In this document: positions 27,853 through 37,092 of the stretch, in pieces
Layout of the letters: each line of letters starts with the position of its first letter
How positions within the stretch are numbered: position 1 is the stretch's first letter
Assembly: GCA_964457545.1 (NCBI GenBank)
Contig: CAYWEN010000020.1
Span: forward strand, 62,001 to 126,000
Length of the DNA: 64,000 nucleotides
Origin: JAGGTJ01 sp964457545
GTDB lineage: Bacteria; Desulfobacterota; DSM-4660; Desulfatiglandales; Desulfatiglandaceae
Direction: 5' to 3'
Made by a program: the position numbers and the translations under genes
The notes under the pieces: generated by a model
Databases searched by the model: none
What the model was told of the DNA's origin: nothing
The model's input: only the letters and a program-made list of their open reading frames with translations

Positions 27853-28303
27853 GTGTTTGCCCTTTTTTCTTCGTCTTTGTAATCAGATTGTCTATTACCT
27901 TTTTCAATTCAAAGAGATCAAACGGCTTTTCTATAACTGCATCTGCCTGCACCTCTGTTGCAAGGGCCTGAGGCTGGGTTCCCCATCCTGTTACACCTAT
28001 CACAGGTATGTCTTTATACCGTTTTTTGACAATGGATATTATACCGATGCCACTTATGTCAGGAATAACAATATCTGTGATAACAAGGTCAAAACGTTGT
28101 TCATTGTTTTCAAGTGCCTTGATTCCATCCAGGCCATTCGATACAGGAACAACATCAAAATCATTTTTGGTCAAAAATTCGGTCAAGGTGGATAGAATCC
28201 TTTTGCTGTCATCAATAATAAGCAATTTCGGTTTGTTCGATGTTAAGGTTTCCGGTCTTTTATTTTTCACGCTTAACTCCTGAAGGATCTGGATTGCAGT
28301 CAA
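27821..28303 (-). CDS. Stand-alone receiver domain (response regulator) overlapping the sigma-54 activator
   Basis: The 160-residue protein is a CheY-like receiver: LLIIDDSKR (acidic pair at 31-32), phospho-acceptor Asp77 in LVITDIVIPDISG, Thr105 in IGVTGWG and Lys126 in VIEKPFD. The last ~20 residues are Lys-rich and lead into the start of the AAA+ gene, which it overlaps by 32 bp. Together the two would make an NtrC-type regulator of usual size. It also overlaps the end of the GHMP kinase gene by 44 bp. Confidence 0.88.
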   Translation of the reverse strand: MTAIQILQELSVKNKRPETLTSNKPKLLIIDDSKRILSTLTEFLTKNDFDVVPVSNGLDGIKALENNEQRFDLVITDIVIPDISGIGIISIVKKRYKDIPVIGVTGWGTQPQALATEVQADAVIEKPFDLFELKKVIDNLITKTKKKGQTHAGTGINRYQ

Positions 28304-29312
28304 GAATCCTTGCTTCTTTTAGGGAATCTATTGTCTTTTCCCATGTCTTTTTAAGGATTTTTATATTATTTCCTATTGCCCATACACATCCCCCAGCCCC
28401 TGCTCCTGCAAATCTTGCGCCGCATCCGGCTTCTTTTGCCTGATCTGTCAATATTGTTGTAGCGGGTATCAGTGCCTCAGGCGTGATATTTCTTCTGATT
28501 TCCATCTCTTTGTTCATAAGGGATCCAGCCATATCCCAGTCATGTTTGCAGATAGCGTCGGCAAATTCAGCAACTGTTCTGTTGGCTTTGATCCAGTCTT
28601 CTCTTGTCAGGCCTGAAAGAAATTGTTCTGTCCACCTGCGGTTTGTTTCGGCAGATACATGAGTTTTTCCGCTATAGACGACGAGAATGTGTTCGGATAG
28701 CTCTTTCAGACCCTCAGTGTCAAGCAGGGGTTTCCTGTCCCATAGTGTGCCATACCTTCCATAATGCCATGTCCAACGATTGGCGTTGCCAAATGTTGCT
28801 GCTGCATGATCCTGCATGCCGCAGTTTCCGCCGCTGACAGCGTCTTCAATCTGAAACGACAGATAAAGTATTTCTTCAGGGCTCATGCCTTTTTTAGATA
28901 GTCTGCAATCAATTTCAGACAGGCCTTTGACAAGGGCAACAAGGGCAGTGCTTGAACCCCCAAGAGCAGCTCTGACAGGAGAAGAGGATTCGATTTTTAT
29001 AGCAATCCCGTGAAAGCCGAACCAGAGAACAGCGGCAAAAAACAGGGCATATTCGGTGTTTAAAGGTATGTTCTCTGCCGAAAATATCTCTGAGGCTTTG
29101 AACCCGCTGGAAGATACCTTTATATAGCCATCATCAAAGGGAGTTAATGTTACATATGTTCTGAGATCTATAGCTATATTCACAGTAACAGGTCCCATTG
29201 ATTCAAAGGGCAGGGCCATTGCCTTTATATCCCATGTGCCTCCTGTGTCTATCCGGCAGGGTGCAGATGTTGTTACATTGGCCTGTTCAAGTATGTTTCG
29301 GACAGATATCAT
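28260..29312 (-). CDS. GHMP-family sugar kinase
   Basis: The protein shows the three GHMP motifs: APCRIDTGGTWD at the start, the ATP-loop SSPVRAALGGSSTALVAL, and the C-terminal glycine-rich GARFAGAGAGGCVWAIG. It is most like galactokinase or heptose-7-phosphate kinase-type members of ~350 residues; the sugar is not clear. ATG at 29312 with AAGGGGAAT before it overlaps the stop of the Nudix gene by 4 bp and is preferred over a Met nine codons earlier. Neighbours are the Nudix gene upstream and the receiver gene downstream. Confidence 0.85.
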   Translation of the reverse strand: MISVRNILEQANVTTSAPCRIDTGGTWDIKAMALPFESMGPVTVNIAIDLRTYVTLTPFDDGYIKVSSSGFKASEIFSAENIPLNTEYALFFAAVLWFGFHGIAIKIESSSPVRAALGGSSTALVALVKGLSEIDCRLSKKGMSPEEILYLSFQIEDAVSGGNCGMQDHAAATFGNANRWTWHYGRYGTLWDRKPLLDTEGLKELSEHILVVYSGKTHVSAETNRRWTEQFLSGLTREDWIKANRTVAEFADAICKHDWDMAGSLMNKEMEIRRNITPEALIPATTILTDQAKEAGCGARFAGAGAGGCVWAIGNNIKILKKTWEKTIDSLKEARILDCNPDPSGVKREK

Positions 29313-29854
29313 ATTCCCCTTGCCCTGCTTTTCATCCAAAGAGTTGCCATAAAAAGGCCCGCAATAGTCTTGGCATCCTTTATCTCGCCCCTGTATATCA
29401 TTTGCAGGGCATCCGGGACTCTGATTTCATGTACATCCAGTATCTCATCTTTGTCAAGATGCTGTTCTGATCTGACAAGGTTTGCCGCAATAAAGATATG
29501 TATGCATTCATCAGAGTATGCAGGCAAAGGTGTTATTTGACCTAATTCGTGCCACATATCTGAAGAAAACCCGGTTTCCTCTTCAAGTTCTCTTTTTGCG
29601 CACTCAAGAGGTGTTTCATTGGGGTCCAGTGTGCCTGCAGGGATCTCCCATATGAAATCTCCAACTGCATGGCGGTACTGTTTTATCAGTATTATCTTGT
29701 CTGTCTGAAAGGCAGGAACAATTGCTGCAGCACCTGGATGTCTTATTATTTCAAAGTCTGTGGTTACATTATTGTCAAGTGTAACATTTTCCTTAAAAAA
29801 ATCAAAGACTTTTCCTTTATGCACGTGCGTTTTTTTGTTTACTTTTGCTGTCAT
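29309..29854 (-). CDS. Nudix hydrolase, ADP-ribose pyrophosphatase type
   Basis: The 181-residue protein has a full Nudix box, AGTLDPNETPLECAKRELEE followed by ETGF, with the preceding IWEIPAGT. The N-terminal strand-rich part (FEIIRHPGAAAIVPA, IILIKQYRHAVGDF) is typical of ADP-ribose/NDP-sugar pyrophosphatases. It probably cleaves ADP-ribose or a nucleoside-diphosphate sugar. It is coupled by a 4-bp overlap to the GHMP sugar kinase, which suggests linked sugar-nucleotide salvage or housekeeping. Confidence 0.9.
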   Translation of the reverse strand: MTAKVNKKTHVHKGKVFDFFKENVTLDNNVTTDFEIIRHPGAAAIVPAFQTDKIILIKQYRHAVGDFIWEIPAGTLDPNETPLECAKRELEEETGFSSDMWHELGQITPLPAYSDECIHIFIAANLVRSEQHLDKDEILDVHEIRVPDALQMIYRGEIKDAKTIAGLFMATLWMKSRARGI

Positions 29855-29991
29855 ATATTCTCCTGTTTATTGAATGGCATCTGCCTGGTTTTCAGGCCGT
29901 AAATGTTGAGCAAGACGGTTGTTCTTTCCCTTCCTTGTAACTGCCCTGTTAAGAGCGGCAGAAGAGGATGCTCAAAACAAAGGGGAAATCT

Positions 29992-31335
29992 TTACCTTGT
30001 TTTTTTCCCCTGCTTGTTGAGCTGATGCCCTTTTTTCTTTAATATGATGTTTACAGGGGCATGGGGGATATTGAAATATTTGCGGAACTGGTTGATCAGG
30101 TATCTTTGGTATGATGCAGTTACCTTGTCAGGCCGATTTACAAACAGAACAAAAGTAGGCGGAGAGGTCTTTACCTCGGTTGCATATGCAAATTTCAATG
30201 TTCCTTGTGCCAGCCTTGGATGTGGATGCCTTTCCACGATTTCCTGTAAAGCCCTGTTGACAGCAGCCGTAGGTATACGGGTCACAAAATCCCTGTATAC
30301 AAGATCTATTCTGTCAAATATTTTCATTACTCCCTCTCCTGTAAGGGCAGAGACATGAATCCTGGGGGCAAAGGTCAAGTGTCTTAACTTGCGTTCCATT
30401 TCATTTGAAAAAAGTCCTTTTCTGTATAGATCTTCCTTGACAATGTCCCACTTGTTTGCAACAAGGACTATCCCCCTGTTCTGTTCAAGGGCATAACTGC
30501 ATATGCGAAGGTCCTGCTCAGTTATGCCCTCGGAAGCATCAATTATTATGACAGCTACATGACATCTGCTCAGACTCTTGATTGCCTTTATCATGGAAAA
30601 GGTGTCTATCCTGTTTTTGACCTTTGATCTTTTGCGTATGCCGGCAGTGTCTATCAGAAGATATTCTTTTCCTCTGTATATAAAAGGTATGTCCACTGTA
30701 TCCCTTGTTGTGCCGGGGATATTGCTTACCAGCATGCGGTCTTCTCCCAATATCCGGTTAATGATAGAGGATTTGCCTGCATTTGGTTTGCCTATGATAG
30801 AAACCCTGATCTGATTAGGGGATACTGTATGCGGCTTATGATTTTCAAGACCTTTGAGCACATCATTCATCAATTGTTTTATGCCGTATCCGTGGGCGGC
30901 AGAAATCGGGTATATGGGCTGAATACCCAGCCTGTAAAACTCGGTGCACATATCTTCCTGTTCTCTGCCGTCCACCTTGTTGACAGCAAGAAAGACCTTT
31001 TTTTCAGACAGACGAAGAACCTGTGCTATTTCTTCATCTGCCGGCAGAATCCCCTGTTGCCCATCGCCCATAAATATGATTCTGTCTGCATCGGCTATTG
31101 CCGATTTTACCTGTTCATTTATGCCCTTTGCAAATGGATTTGTGTCCAGATCATCAAAACCGCCGGTATCCACGAGTATGAAACTTGTCCCTTTGTAACT
31201 TGCTGTGGTACAGATACGATCTCTTGTTACTCCGGGATAATTATCAACCAGTGCGCTTTTTGATCTTGAAAGGCGATTGAACAGGGTGGATTTGCCAACG
31301 TTTGGTCTTCCCACTATAATTATGGTTTCAGTCAT
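29992..31335 (-). CDS. der: Ribosome-assembly GTPase Der (EngA)
   Basis: The 447-residue protein has two consecutive G domains: GRPNVGKSTLFNRL with PGVTRDR and DTGGFDD in the first (1-165), and GKPNAGKSSIINR with PGTTRDTVD and DTAGIRK in the second (~180-350). A KH-like C-terminal domain follows (VNRALQEIVERHPHP). Der is an essential GTPase for 50S subunit maturation. It starts a minus-strand set that continues through the Nudix and kinase genes. Confidence 0.97.
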   Translation of the reverse strand: MTETIIIVGRPNVGKSTLFNRLSRSKSALVDNYPGVTRDRICTTASYKGTSFILVDTGGFDDLDTNPFAKGINEQVKSAIADADRIIFMGDGQQGILPADEEIAQVLRLSEKKVFLAVNKVDGREQEDMCTEFYRLGIQPIYPISAAHGYGIKQLMNDVLKGLENHKPHTVSPNQIRVSIIGKPNAGKSSIINRILGEDRMLVSNIPGTTRDTVDIPFIYRGKEYLLIDTAGIRKRSKVKNRIDTFSMIKAIKSLSRCHVAVIIIDASEGITEQDLRICSYALEQNRGIVLVANKWDIVKEDLYRKGLFSNEMERKLRHLTFAPRIHVSALTGEGVMKIFDRIDLVYRDFVTRIPTAAVNRALQEIVERHPHPRLAQGTLKFAYATEVKTSPPTFVLFVNRPDKVTASYQRYLINQFRKYFNIPHAPVNIILKKKGHQLNKQGKKTR

Positions 31336-31749
31336 GATTTCTGATGATCTTTCAATGAGGTGGTTATGTGGCTGGTTAGATTGTTGCCAACTGATTTTTT
31401 TATCATAGCCAATTTTGTTGTATGATGTCTACTTACTTTCCTTATATAAGGATATAAACAATTATTTATCAGAGCCGGGACTTGGGTGTAGTGCCTTTAC
31501 AAAAATGCAATGCCTGTGATAATACAAGCCAGATTATAGAAATGGTAATCTGTTTTTGGGTGCAGTGCAGGTTTTTATCAGGGGAAGGGCCGTTTTTTCA
31601 AGACAGCTAAACCTGGTGAATTATGTGGATGTGTACACCATATTGAGCTGACATGACACCTTGCTTCAGAAATGATTCATGTGTGTTTTTTTGCTCAGGT
31701 AAATATAGTAAACAGCAGGCTTGCAGGAGATTATTTGAGGAGAAGGCAA
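31336..31749. other. Divergent der-hisS intergenic region
   Basis: The region must carry promoters in both directions. A perfect 14-bp palindrome TCCTTATATAAGGA lies at about 31438-31451. ATTGAGCTGACA at about 31643 matches 12 bp of the left end of repeat family 2, too short to call a copy. No gene is supported, and no T-box is evident for hisS. Confidence 0.35.
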
Positions 31750-33012
31750 TTGCAATTTACTACTGTTAAAGGTTTTAAGGATATTTTGCCCGGGGAGGTT
31801 GAGATATGGCAGTTTGTTGAATCTGCTGCCCGCAATATGTTCAGATGTTTTGGCTTTCATGAAATAAAGACACCTGTCCTTGAAAAAACGGAATTGTTTA
31901 CGCGGGGGATAGGTGAGACTACAGATATAGTATCCAAGGAGATGTATTCTTTTACAGATACAAAGGGAAGAAGCATGAGTCTGAGGCCTGAGGCTACGGC
32001 CTCGGTTGTAAGGGCATACATACAGCACAGGCTTTACCAGAAAAATCCTGTTCAGAAACTGTTTACCATAGGTCCGATGTTTAGGCATGAAAGACCCCAG
32101 AAAGGCAGATTCAGGCAGTTTCATCAGATTGATGCAGAGCTTTTTGGTGATCCTGGAGCAAAGAGTGATGCGGAAATTATTATTCTGTTGGTATCTCTGG
32201 TTGATGTCTTGGGTATTAAAGACACTGTTTTGAACATTAATTCCCTTGGCTGCAGGGAATGCAGGCCGGTGTTCAGGGAAAGACTGAAGATATTTATGCA
32301 GGACAAATCTGAACAGTTGTGCCCTGACTGTCAAAGAAGGGCAGGGATTAATCCCCTAAGGGTCTTTGACTGCAAGGTGAAGACATGCAATGATGTTGTT
32401 CTGAATGCCCCCTCCATACTTGATTTTCTGTGTGATGCCTGCCGGGATCATCTTGAAGCAGTACAGGACTATCTGGGATTGGCAAATGTATCTTTTATAT
32501 TGAACCCTCGCCTGGTAAGGGGTCTTGACTACTATTCAAGGACGGCCTTTGAGATACAGACGGACAAACTGGGCGCCCAGAATGCCATTGCAGGCGGTGG
32601 AAGGTATGATGGACTTGTAAAACAGCTCGGAGGGCCTGACCATCCTGCAATAGGTTTTGCAATAGGTCTTGAAAGAGTGGTTGCCCTGCTTCAGCAGGAC
32701 ACAAGAACCAGGGAGACTGAAAGGCCTGATCTGTTTATTGCCGATATAGGGGAAAATGCCCGGAACATAGCCTTCAGCTGGCTTGTTCGTCTGAGAAGGG
32801 CAGGTGTGTGGGTGGAAACAGATTATGGCTCGGGCGGTCTGAAGGCAAAGATGAAAAAGGCGGACAGGGTTGGCGCTGCAAGGGTACTCATTGTTGGAGA
32901 TGATGAGCTTGAGTCTGGCAGGGCAGTGTTGAGAGATATGGATACAAAGAATCAGACGGAAATTGGGCTGGACAATATTGTAGAGACGCTTGTTTCCTTG
33001 ATATTGTCATAA
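31750..33012 (+). CDS. hisS: Histidyl-tRNA synthetase
   Basis: The protein has the class II and HisRS motifs: TVKGFKDILPGEVEIWQ, MSLRPEATASVVRAY, FTIGPMFRHERPQKGRFRQF, LVRGLDYYSRTAFEI, GGGRYDGLVKQLGG and AIGFAIGLERV, then an anticodon-binding domain. An upstream ATG at 31672 would add 26 residues with no family likeness; TTG at 31750 follows GAGGAG and gives a normal length of 420 residues. A 33-bp gap separates it from aspS, a common pairing. Confidence 0.96.
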   Translation: MQFTTVKGFKDILPGEVEIWQFVESAARNMFRCFGFHEIKTPVLEKTELFTRGIGETTDIVSKEMYSFTDTKGRSMSLRPEATASVVRAYIQHRLYQKNPVQKLFTIGPMFRHERPQKGRFRQFHQIDAELFGDPGAKSDAEIIILLVSLVDVLGIKDTVLNINSLGCRECRPVFRERLKIFMQDKSEQLCPDCQRRAGINPLRVFDCKVKTCNDVVLNAPSILDFLCDACRDHLEAVQDYLGLANVSFILNPRLVRGLDYYSRTAFEIQTDKLGAQNAIAGGGRYDGLVKQLGGPDHPAIGFAIGLERVVALLQQDTRTRETERPDLFIADIGENARNIAFSWLVRLRRAGVWVETDYGSGGLKAKMKKADRVGAARVLIVGDDELESGRAVLRDMDTKNQTEIGLDNIVETLVSLILS

Positions 33013-33045
33013 GGGGCATAGAAACAGATCCGGAAGGGGAAACAC

Positions 33046-34848
33046 ATGACAGCCAGTACAGTAACATATATTGATTCAATGGGTGAATGGAAACGAACCC
33101 ATGACTGTGGAAGTCTAAGGGCAGGGGATACAGGCATGGAAGTTATCCTTATGGGCTGGGTAAATTCCAGGCGTGACCTTGGAAATCTTATATTCGTTGA
33201 TTTGAGAGACCGCTGGGGGATTACCCAGGTGGTATTTGATCCCAACATAGACAGTCAATGCCACGAGCGTGCCCGTGTTTTGAGAAACGAATGGGTTATT
33301 GCTGTAAAGGGAAAAGTCTCCATACGTGTGGACGGCCAGGAGAATCCCGGACTCCCAACTGGTCAGATAGAATTGAAAGCAACGGAACTCAGAATATTAA
33401 ACAGGACAGATACGCCTCCCTTTCAGGTGGATGGTGCAGTGGATGCATCCGAGACCATCAGGCTCAAATACAGATATCTTGAATTAAGAAGGCCGGATGT
33501 GTTTTCCCTTTTTTTTAAACGCCATTGTATAACTTCACGTATAAGAACCTATCTTAATGAAAAGGGATTTATGGAGGTGGAGACACCTGTGTTGACGAAG
33601 AGCACTCCGGAAGGGGCCAGGGATTATCTTGTGCCGAGCAGGATTAACCGGGGCATGTTTTATGCCCTTCCCCAATCTCCCCAGCTTTTCAAGCAGCTTC
33701 TTATGATTGGAGGTTTTGACCGTTATTACCAGATAGTAAAGTGTTTCAGGGATGAAGACCTCAGGGCAGATCGTCAACCGGAATTTACACAGGTCGATGT
33801 TGAAATGTCGTTTGTAGATGAGGATGATGTAATGCATGTCTTTGAAGGCATGATGCAGGAGCTTTTTTCTTGCCTTCTTGACTATGATATTCCTGTGCCC
33901 ATACCGCGGATATCATATCATGATGCCATGGAAAGGTTCGGAACCGACCGCCCTGATATGCGTTTTGGTATGGAATTTAATGATATATCTGATATTGCGA
34001 GACGGTCTTCATTCAAGATATTCAAAGGGATTGTTGATTCAAAAGGCAAAGTAAAGGCCATTCGTGTGGATGGAGGGGCGCAGGTTTTTTCCAGAAAGAA
34101 ACTGGATGCACTGTCAGAACTTGCAGTGGCCAATGGTGCCAAAGGAATCTCCTGGATAAAGGTCACTGACAAGGGCTGGCAGTCATCTCTGAACAGGTTC
34201 TTCAGCGGGGAGGACAGGGCTGCAATAGACAGGCAGTTGGGGGTAAAACAGGGCGATCTGATTATTATGGTGGCAGACATGCCAGATGTTGTAAATACCG
34301 TTCTTGGTGTTATAAGGCTTGATGTGGCAGGGACGATGGATCTGATCCGGAAAAGCGGGTATGCATTCGTCTGGGTTACGGATTTTCCCATGTTTGAGTA
34401 TAATGATACAGAAGAGAGGTTTGAGGCCATACATCATCCTTTTACTTCGCCTGTGGATGACGATATTCCCCTTTTGTTGAGCAACCCGGCGGGTGTAAGG
34501 GCAAGGGCCTATGATCTTGTTATAAACGGAACCGAAATAGGCGGGGGAAGCATAAGGATACACAATGCGGATGTTCAGGAAAAGGTGCTCAGTATTCTGG
34601 GTATATCAGATAAAAAGGCGCGCCAGAAATTTGGTTTTCTCCTTGAGGCATTAAAATATGGGGCACCTCCCCATGGAGGTATGGCCATTGGGCTTGACAG
34701 ATTGGTTGCCATGATCTTGGGCGTTGATTCCATAAGAGAAGTTATTGCCTTTCCCAAAACTACCAGCGCTGCATGTCTTTTGACAGAGGCCCCCTCTTTT
34801 GTGGAGGAAGAGCAGTTAAAAGAACTTGGTTTGAAATTGATTGTTTAG
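33046..34848 (+). CDS. aspS: Aspartyl-tRNA synthetase, discriminating-type loop
   Basis: The 600-residue bacterial AspRS has an OB-fold anticodon domain (VILMGWVNSRRDLGNLIF), QSPQLFKQLLMIGGFDRYYQ, CFRDEDLRADRQPEFTQVD, a GAD insertion, and the motif 3 region GGMAIGLDRLVAMI. In the anticodon loop position 45 is Leu (RRDLGN), as in discriminating enzymes such as that of E. coli, which charge only tRNA-Asp. GGAAGGGG precedes ATG 33046. It follows hisS directly. A second, fused AspRS lies at 48034-50190. Confidence 0.96.
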   Translation: MTASTVTYIDSMGEWKRTHDCGSLRAGDTGMEVILMGWVNSRRDLGNLIFVDLRDRWGITQVVFDPNIDSQCHERARVLRNEWVIAVKGKVSIRVDGQENPGLPTGQIELKATELRILNRTDTPPFQVDGAVDASETIRLKYRYLELRRPDVFSLFFKRHCITSRIRTYLNEKGFMEVETPVLTKSTPEGARDYLVPSRINRGMFYALPQSPQLFKQLLMIGGFDRYYQIVKCFRDEDLRADRQPEFTQVDVEMSFVDEDDVMHVFEGMMQELFSCLLDYDIPVPIPRISYHDAMERFGTDRPDMRFGMEFNDISDIARRSSFKIFKGIVDSKGKVKAIRVDGGAQVFSRKKLDALSELAVANGAKGISWIKVTDKGWQSSLNRFFSGEDRAAIDRQLGVKQGDLIIMVADMPDVVNTVLGVIRLDVAGTMDLIRKSGYAFVWVTDFPMFEYNDTEERFEAIHHPFTSPVDDDIPLLLSNPAGVRARAYDLVINGTEIGGGSIRIHNADVQEKVLSILGISDKKARQKFGFLLEALKYGAPPHGGMAIGLDRLVAMILGVDSIREVIAFPKTTSAACLLTEAPSFVEEEQLKELGLKLIV

Positions 34849-34987
34849 TAATCAAGACCTCTTGTAACAACCTGACAAACAGGAGCAGGTGTCTTTTTAA
34901 GACCGGCCCGGATTATGCCTGTAGTAATTGTTTGGCTGATCGATCCGTTGCTTGTGGCCACACCATACTATTTAAGGGGAATCCGGT

Positions 34988-35599
34988 TCAGGGTCTGTTA
35001 TGTTTTGCTATTGCCTGTTTCAGTTCCTTGATTTTTGGGCCGTCTTCTGTCCACATACGGCATGAATTTATCAGAAACTCTTTGTCAGCCAGGCTGTCAA
35101 TATTATCAGGAACAGGGGATTTTTCTTTCCGTTTTTGTACCAGTGAGCCCTGGACAACTTCCTGTGCCATAACAATAATCAGGTTGCAAAGATGACTGCA
35201 CCCCCTTTTTCCTCCCATGATTGCACGTATCTTTTTTGAAAAACCGGACTTGACTTCAAGACCCTTCAGTTTTTCAATGGTATCAATTGTGCTGTGACAC
35301 TCGGACAGGGGGACATATATCATATCTGCTTCTGCATCCTCTATTATAAGGGGATTGGTGTTTATCAGCAGTTTTACATCTATGTGATGCAGTGTCCCCG
35401 GTTTTTTTTCAACACCTGTTATATCGAATGTTTTTGTGCACAGATTGTCTTTCAGAACACCATGGATAATCACCCTGGAGTCTGTATAGTGATATGTGGT
35501 GAGCTGTATGTTTCGTGTATGCAGTTTTTCCCTGTTTTCTATCAGTTCGCCAAGCATAATGCGTTGTGCCTCCGTTGTTTTGTTTTCTGCCTGTATCAT
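34988..35599 (-). CDS. DUF2889-family protein
   Basis: The 203-residue protein matches the DUF2889 pattern: YHYTDSRVIIHGVLKD near the N-terminus, HHIDVKLLINTNPL, and the conserved GCSHLCNLIIVMAQEVVQG with a Cys-His pair. Function is unknown. Its ATG overlaps the stop of the upstream CarS-phosphoesterase fusion by 4 bp, so the two are coupled. No signal peptide or membrane helix is present. Confidence 0.75.
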   Translation of the reverse strand: MIQAENKTTEAQRIMLGELIENREKLHTRNIQLTTYHYTDSRVIIHGVLKDNLCTKTFDITGVEKKPGTLHHIDVKLLINTNPLIIEDAEADMIYVPLSECHSTIDTIEKLKGLEVKSGFSKKIRAIMGGKRGCSHLCNLIIVMAQEVVQGSLVQKRKEKSPVPDNIDSLADKEFLINSCRMWTEDGPKIKELKQAIAKHNRP

Positions 35600-37092
35600 A
35601 CTGCTGTATTCATGCCTGTTTTGCTGGCAGATCTGTTAAGGGTTATGAGCGTTATTTCCGGCGGGCAATTGAACCGTACCGGAACTCCTGATGCGCCAAT
35701 GCCGTTAGATGTGTATCCCGTTATTGTACCGTGCTGCCAGAGTCCGGAAATGAACCTTCTTGGTGTTTTGCAGTGAGTAAATACAGGACCTATATATGGC
35801 AGGCGTATCTGGCCGCCGTGGGTATGACCGCAAAGACACAGGTCTGTTTTTATTCCATCTGTATAGTTAATGATTTCAGGAGAATGGGATATAAGGACAG
35901 TGAATGTGTTTTCCGGGACATCTTTAAAGGCCTGTTTCAGGTTGTGGCATTTGTAGTAATGAGGATCATCTACTCCTACAAGACTCAGGGCATCCTGTCC
36001 CCGTTTGACGGTCATTGAGTCGTTAATCAACATGCAGATGCCGGCATCTTCAAGTTCAGGGGCTATTGCAAGACAGTCATGATTGCCCAGCACACCAAAT
36101 ATCCCGTCCCTGGCCCTTATGCCATTTGTCAGAAAGGCAAGCCTTTCACTTGCCCTGTCAAACGGTCCGTACATTTCCATCCTGTAGTCACCTCCCATTA
36201 TACAAAGATCTGCATCTATCTCTGATACCATATCTTTTATACGTTCAGCCAGGCCTTCCAGGCCGTCAAGGTGCAGGTCTGTCAAGAAAAGGATCTTGTA
36301 GTTGTCAAAGCTGGCGGGAAGATTTGGAAATGAAAGGTGAACAGGGTTTAATCTTACATTGAGGGCATTTTTTATGCCACGCTTGTATATCCCTGTACAT
36401 CTGAATATTCCCTCCATAACCCACTGATAGTATATTATGCTCTCAAAATTCAACATTCGGGCCAGGGGAGAAAGGGCAATGTGACATGCCCGCCATTCCT
36501 TGAAACTTGCCTTTGACCGGACAATTTGATTCGGGCCGGTTTTAATGTGATCTGTGGAATTGTCATGTTTGATCTCTTTGTTCTTTTGTGCCTGTCTGTT
36601 TATATTGCTTGATCCTGTTGGTGCAGGATGCCTGAATATCTTTCCTGATATCCTTGATGTGCTCCACGCTGTAACAGTAAACAAAAGCAAAACAAACAGA
36701 GCACTGTTCCATGACAGGTAGTGAACCTTATGCATTAGCAGGATTGGCAAAAGACCCTCAAAAATCTGATCCAGGGGAAAGATATCTTTTCCTTCAGGCA
36801 GGTTTAATCGCCGTTTTATGAAACTGCTGATGCTGTCTCCAAGCATTGCAAGGGTGCCTGCTCCAATCCCGATACCTGCAGGAAAACCTGAAAAGAACGC
36901 ACATATGCCTCCTGCAGCAATTCCGGATATAAAACCGCCGAGGGTTTTGTGTGATCCCAGCAGGGGATGTTTGTCCATGAATGTGATTTTTCCATCAAGA
37001 CGCCATCTGGCCATTTTTGGCAACAGATGCGCTATTACAGGCGGGGTTCCGTTTATTACAAGAAGTAACAGTAATATCTTGAATTCAGTCAT
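35596..37092 (-). CDS. CDP-archaeol synthase-like (DUF46) domain fused to a metallophosphoesterase
   Basis: The first ~165 residues are a polytopic CarS/DUF46 domain: four or five hydrophobic helices, the loop DKHPLLGSHKTLGGF, and LGDSISSFIKRRLNLPEGKD with LDQ, as in CDP-alcohol-forming CTP transferases. A linker (~165-210) leads to a calcineurin-like phosphoesterase (~265-480): LFLTDLHLDGL, CIMGGDYRMEMYG, GVLGNHD, LISHSPE and LCGHTHGGQIRLPY carry the metal ligands. The fused enzymes would make a CDP-lipid and cleave a phosphoester at the membrane. It is coupled to the DUF2889 gene. Confidence 0.82.
   Translation of the reverse strand: MTEFKILLLLLVINGTPPVIAHLLPKMARWRLDGKITFMDKHPLLGSHKTLGGFISGIAAGGICAFFSGFPAGIGIGAGTLAMLGDSISSFIKRRLNLPEGKDIFPLDQIFEGLLPILLMHKVHYLSWNSALFVLLLFTVTAWSTSRISGKIFRHPAPTGSSNINRQAQKNKEIKHDNSTDHIKTGPNQIVRSKASFKEWRACHIALSPLARMLNFESIIYYQWVMEGIFRCTGIYKRGIKNALNVRLNPVHLSFPNLPASFDNYKILFLTDLHLDGLEGLAERIKDMVSEIDADLCIMGGDYRMEMYGPFDRASERLAFLTNGIRARDGIFGVLGNHDCLAIAPELEDAGICMLINDSMTVKRGQDALSLVGVDDPHYYKCHNLKQAFKDVPENTFTVLISHSPEIINYTDGIKTDLCLCGHTHGGQIRLPYIGPVFTHCKTPRRFISGLWQHGTITGYTSNGIGASGVPVRFNCPPEITLITLNRSASKTGMNTAV

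Noticed and set aside
31643..31656. Twelve-base match to the end of repeat family 2
   Set aside because: Too short to tell from chance; no further element sequence follows.
31672..31749. Longer hisS start at 31672
   Set aside because: The extra 26 residues do not fit HisRS; TTG 31750 has GAGGAG before it and gives normal length.
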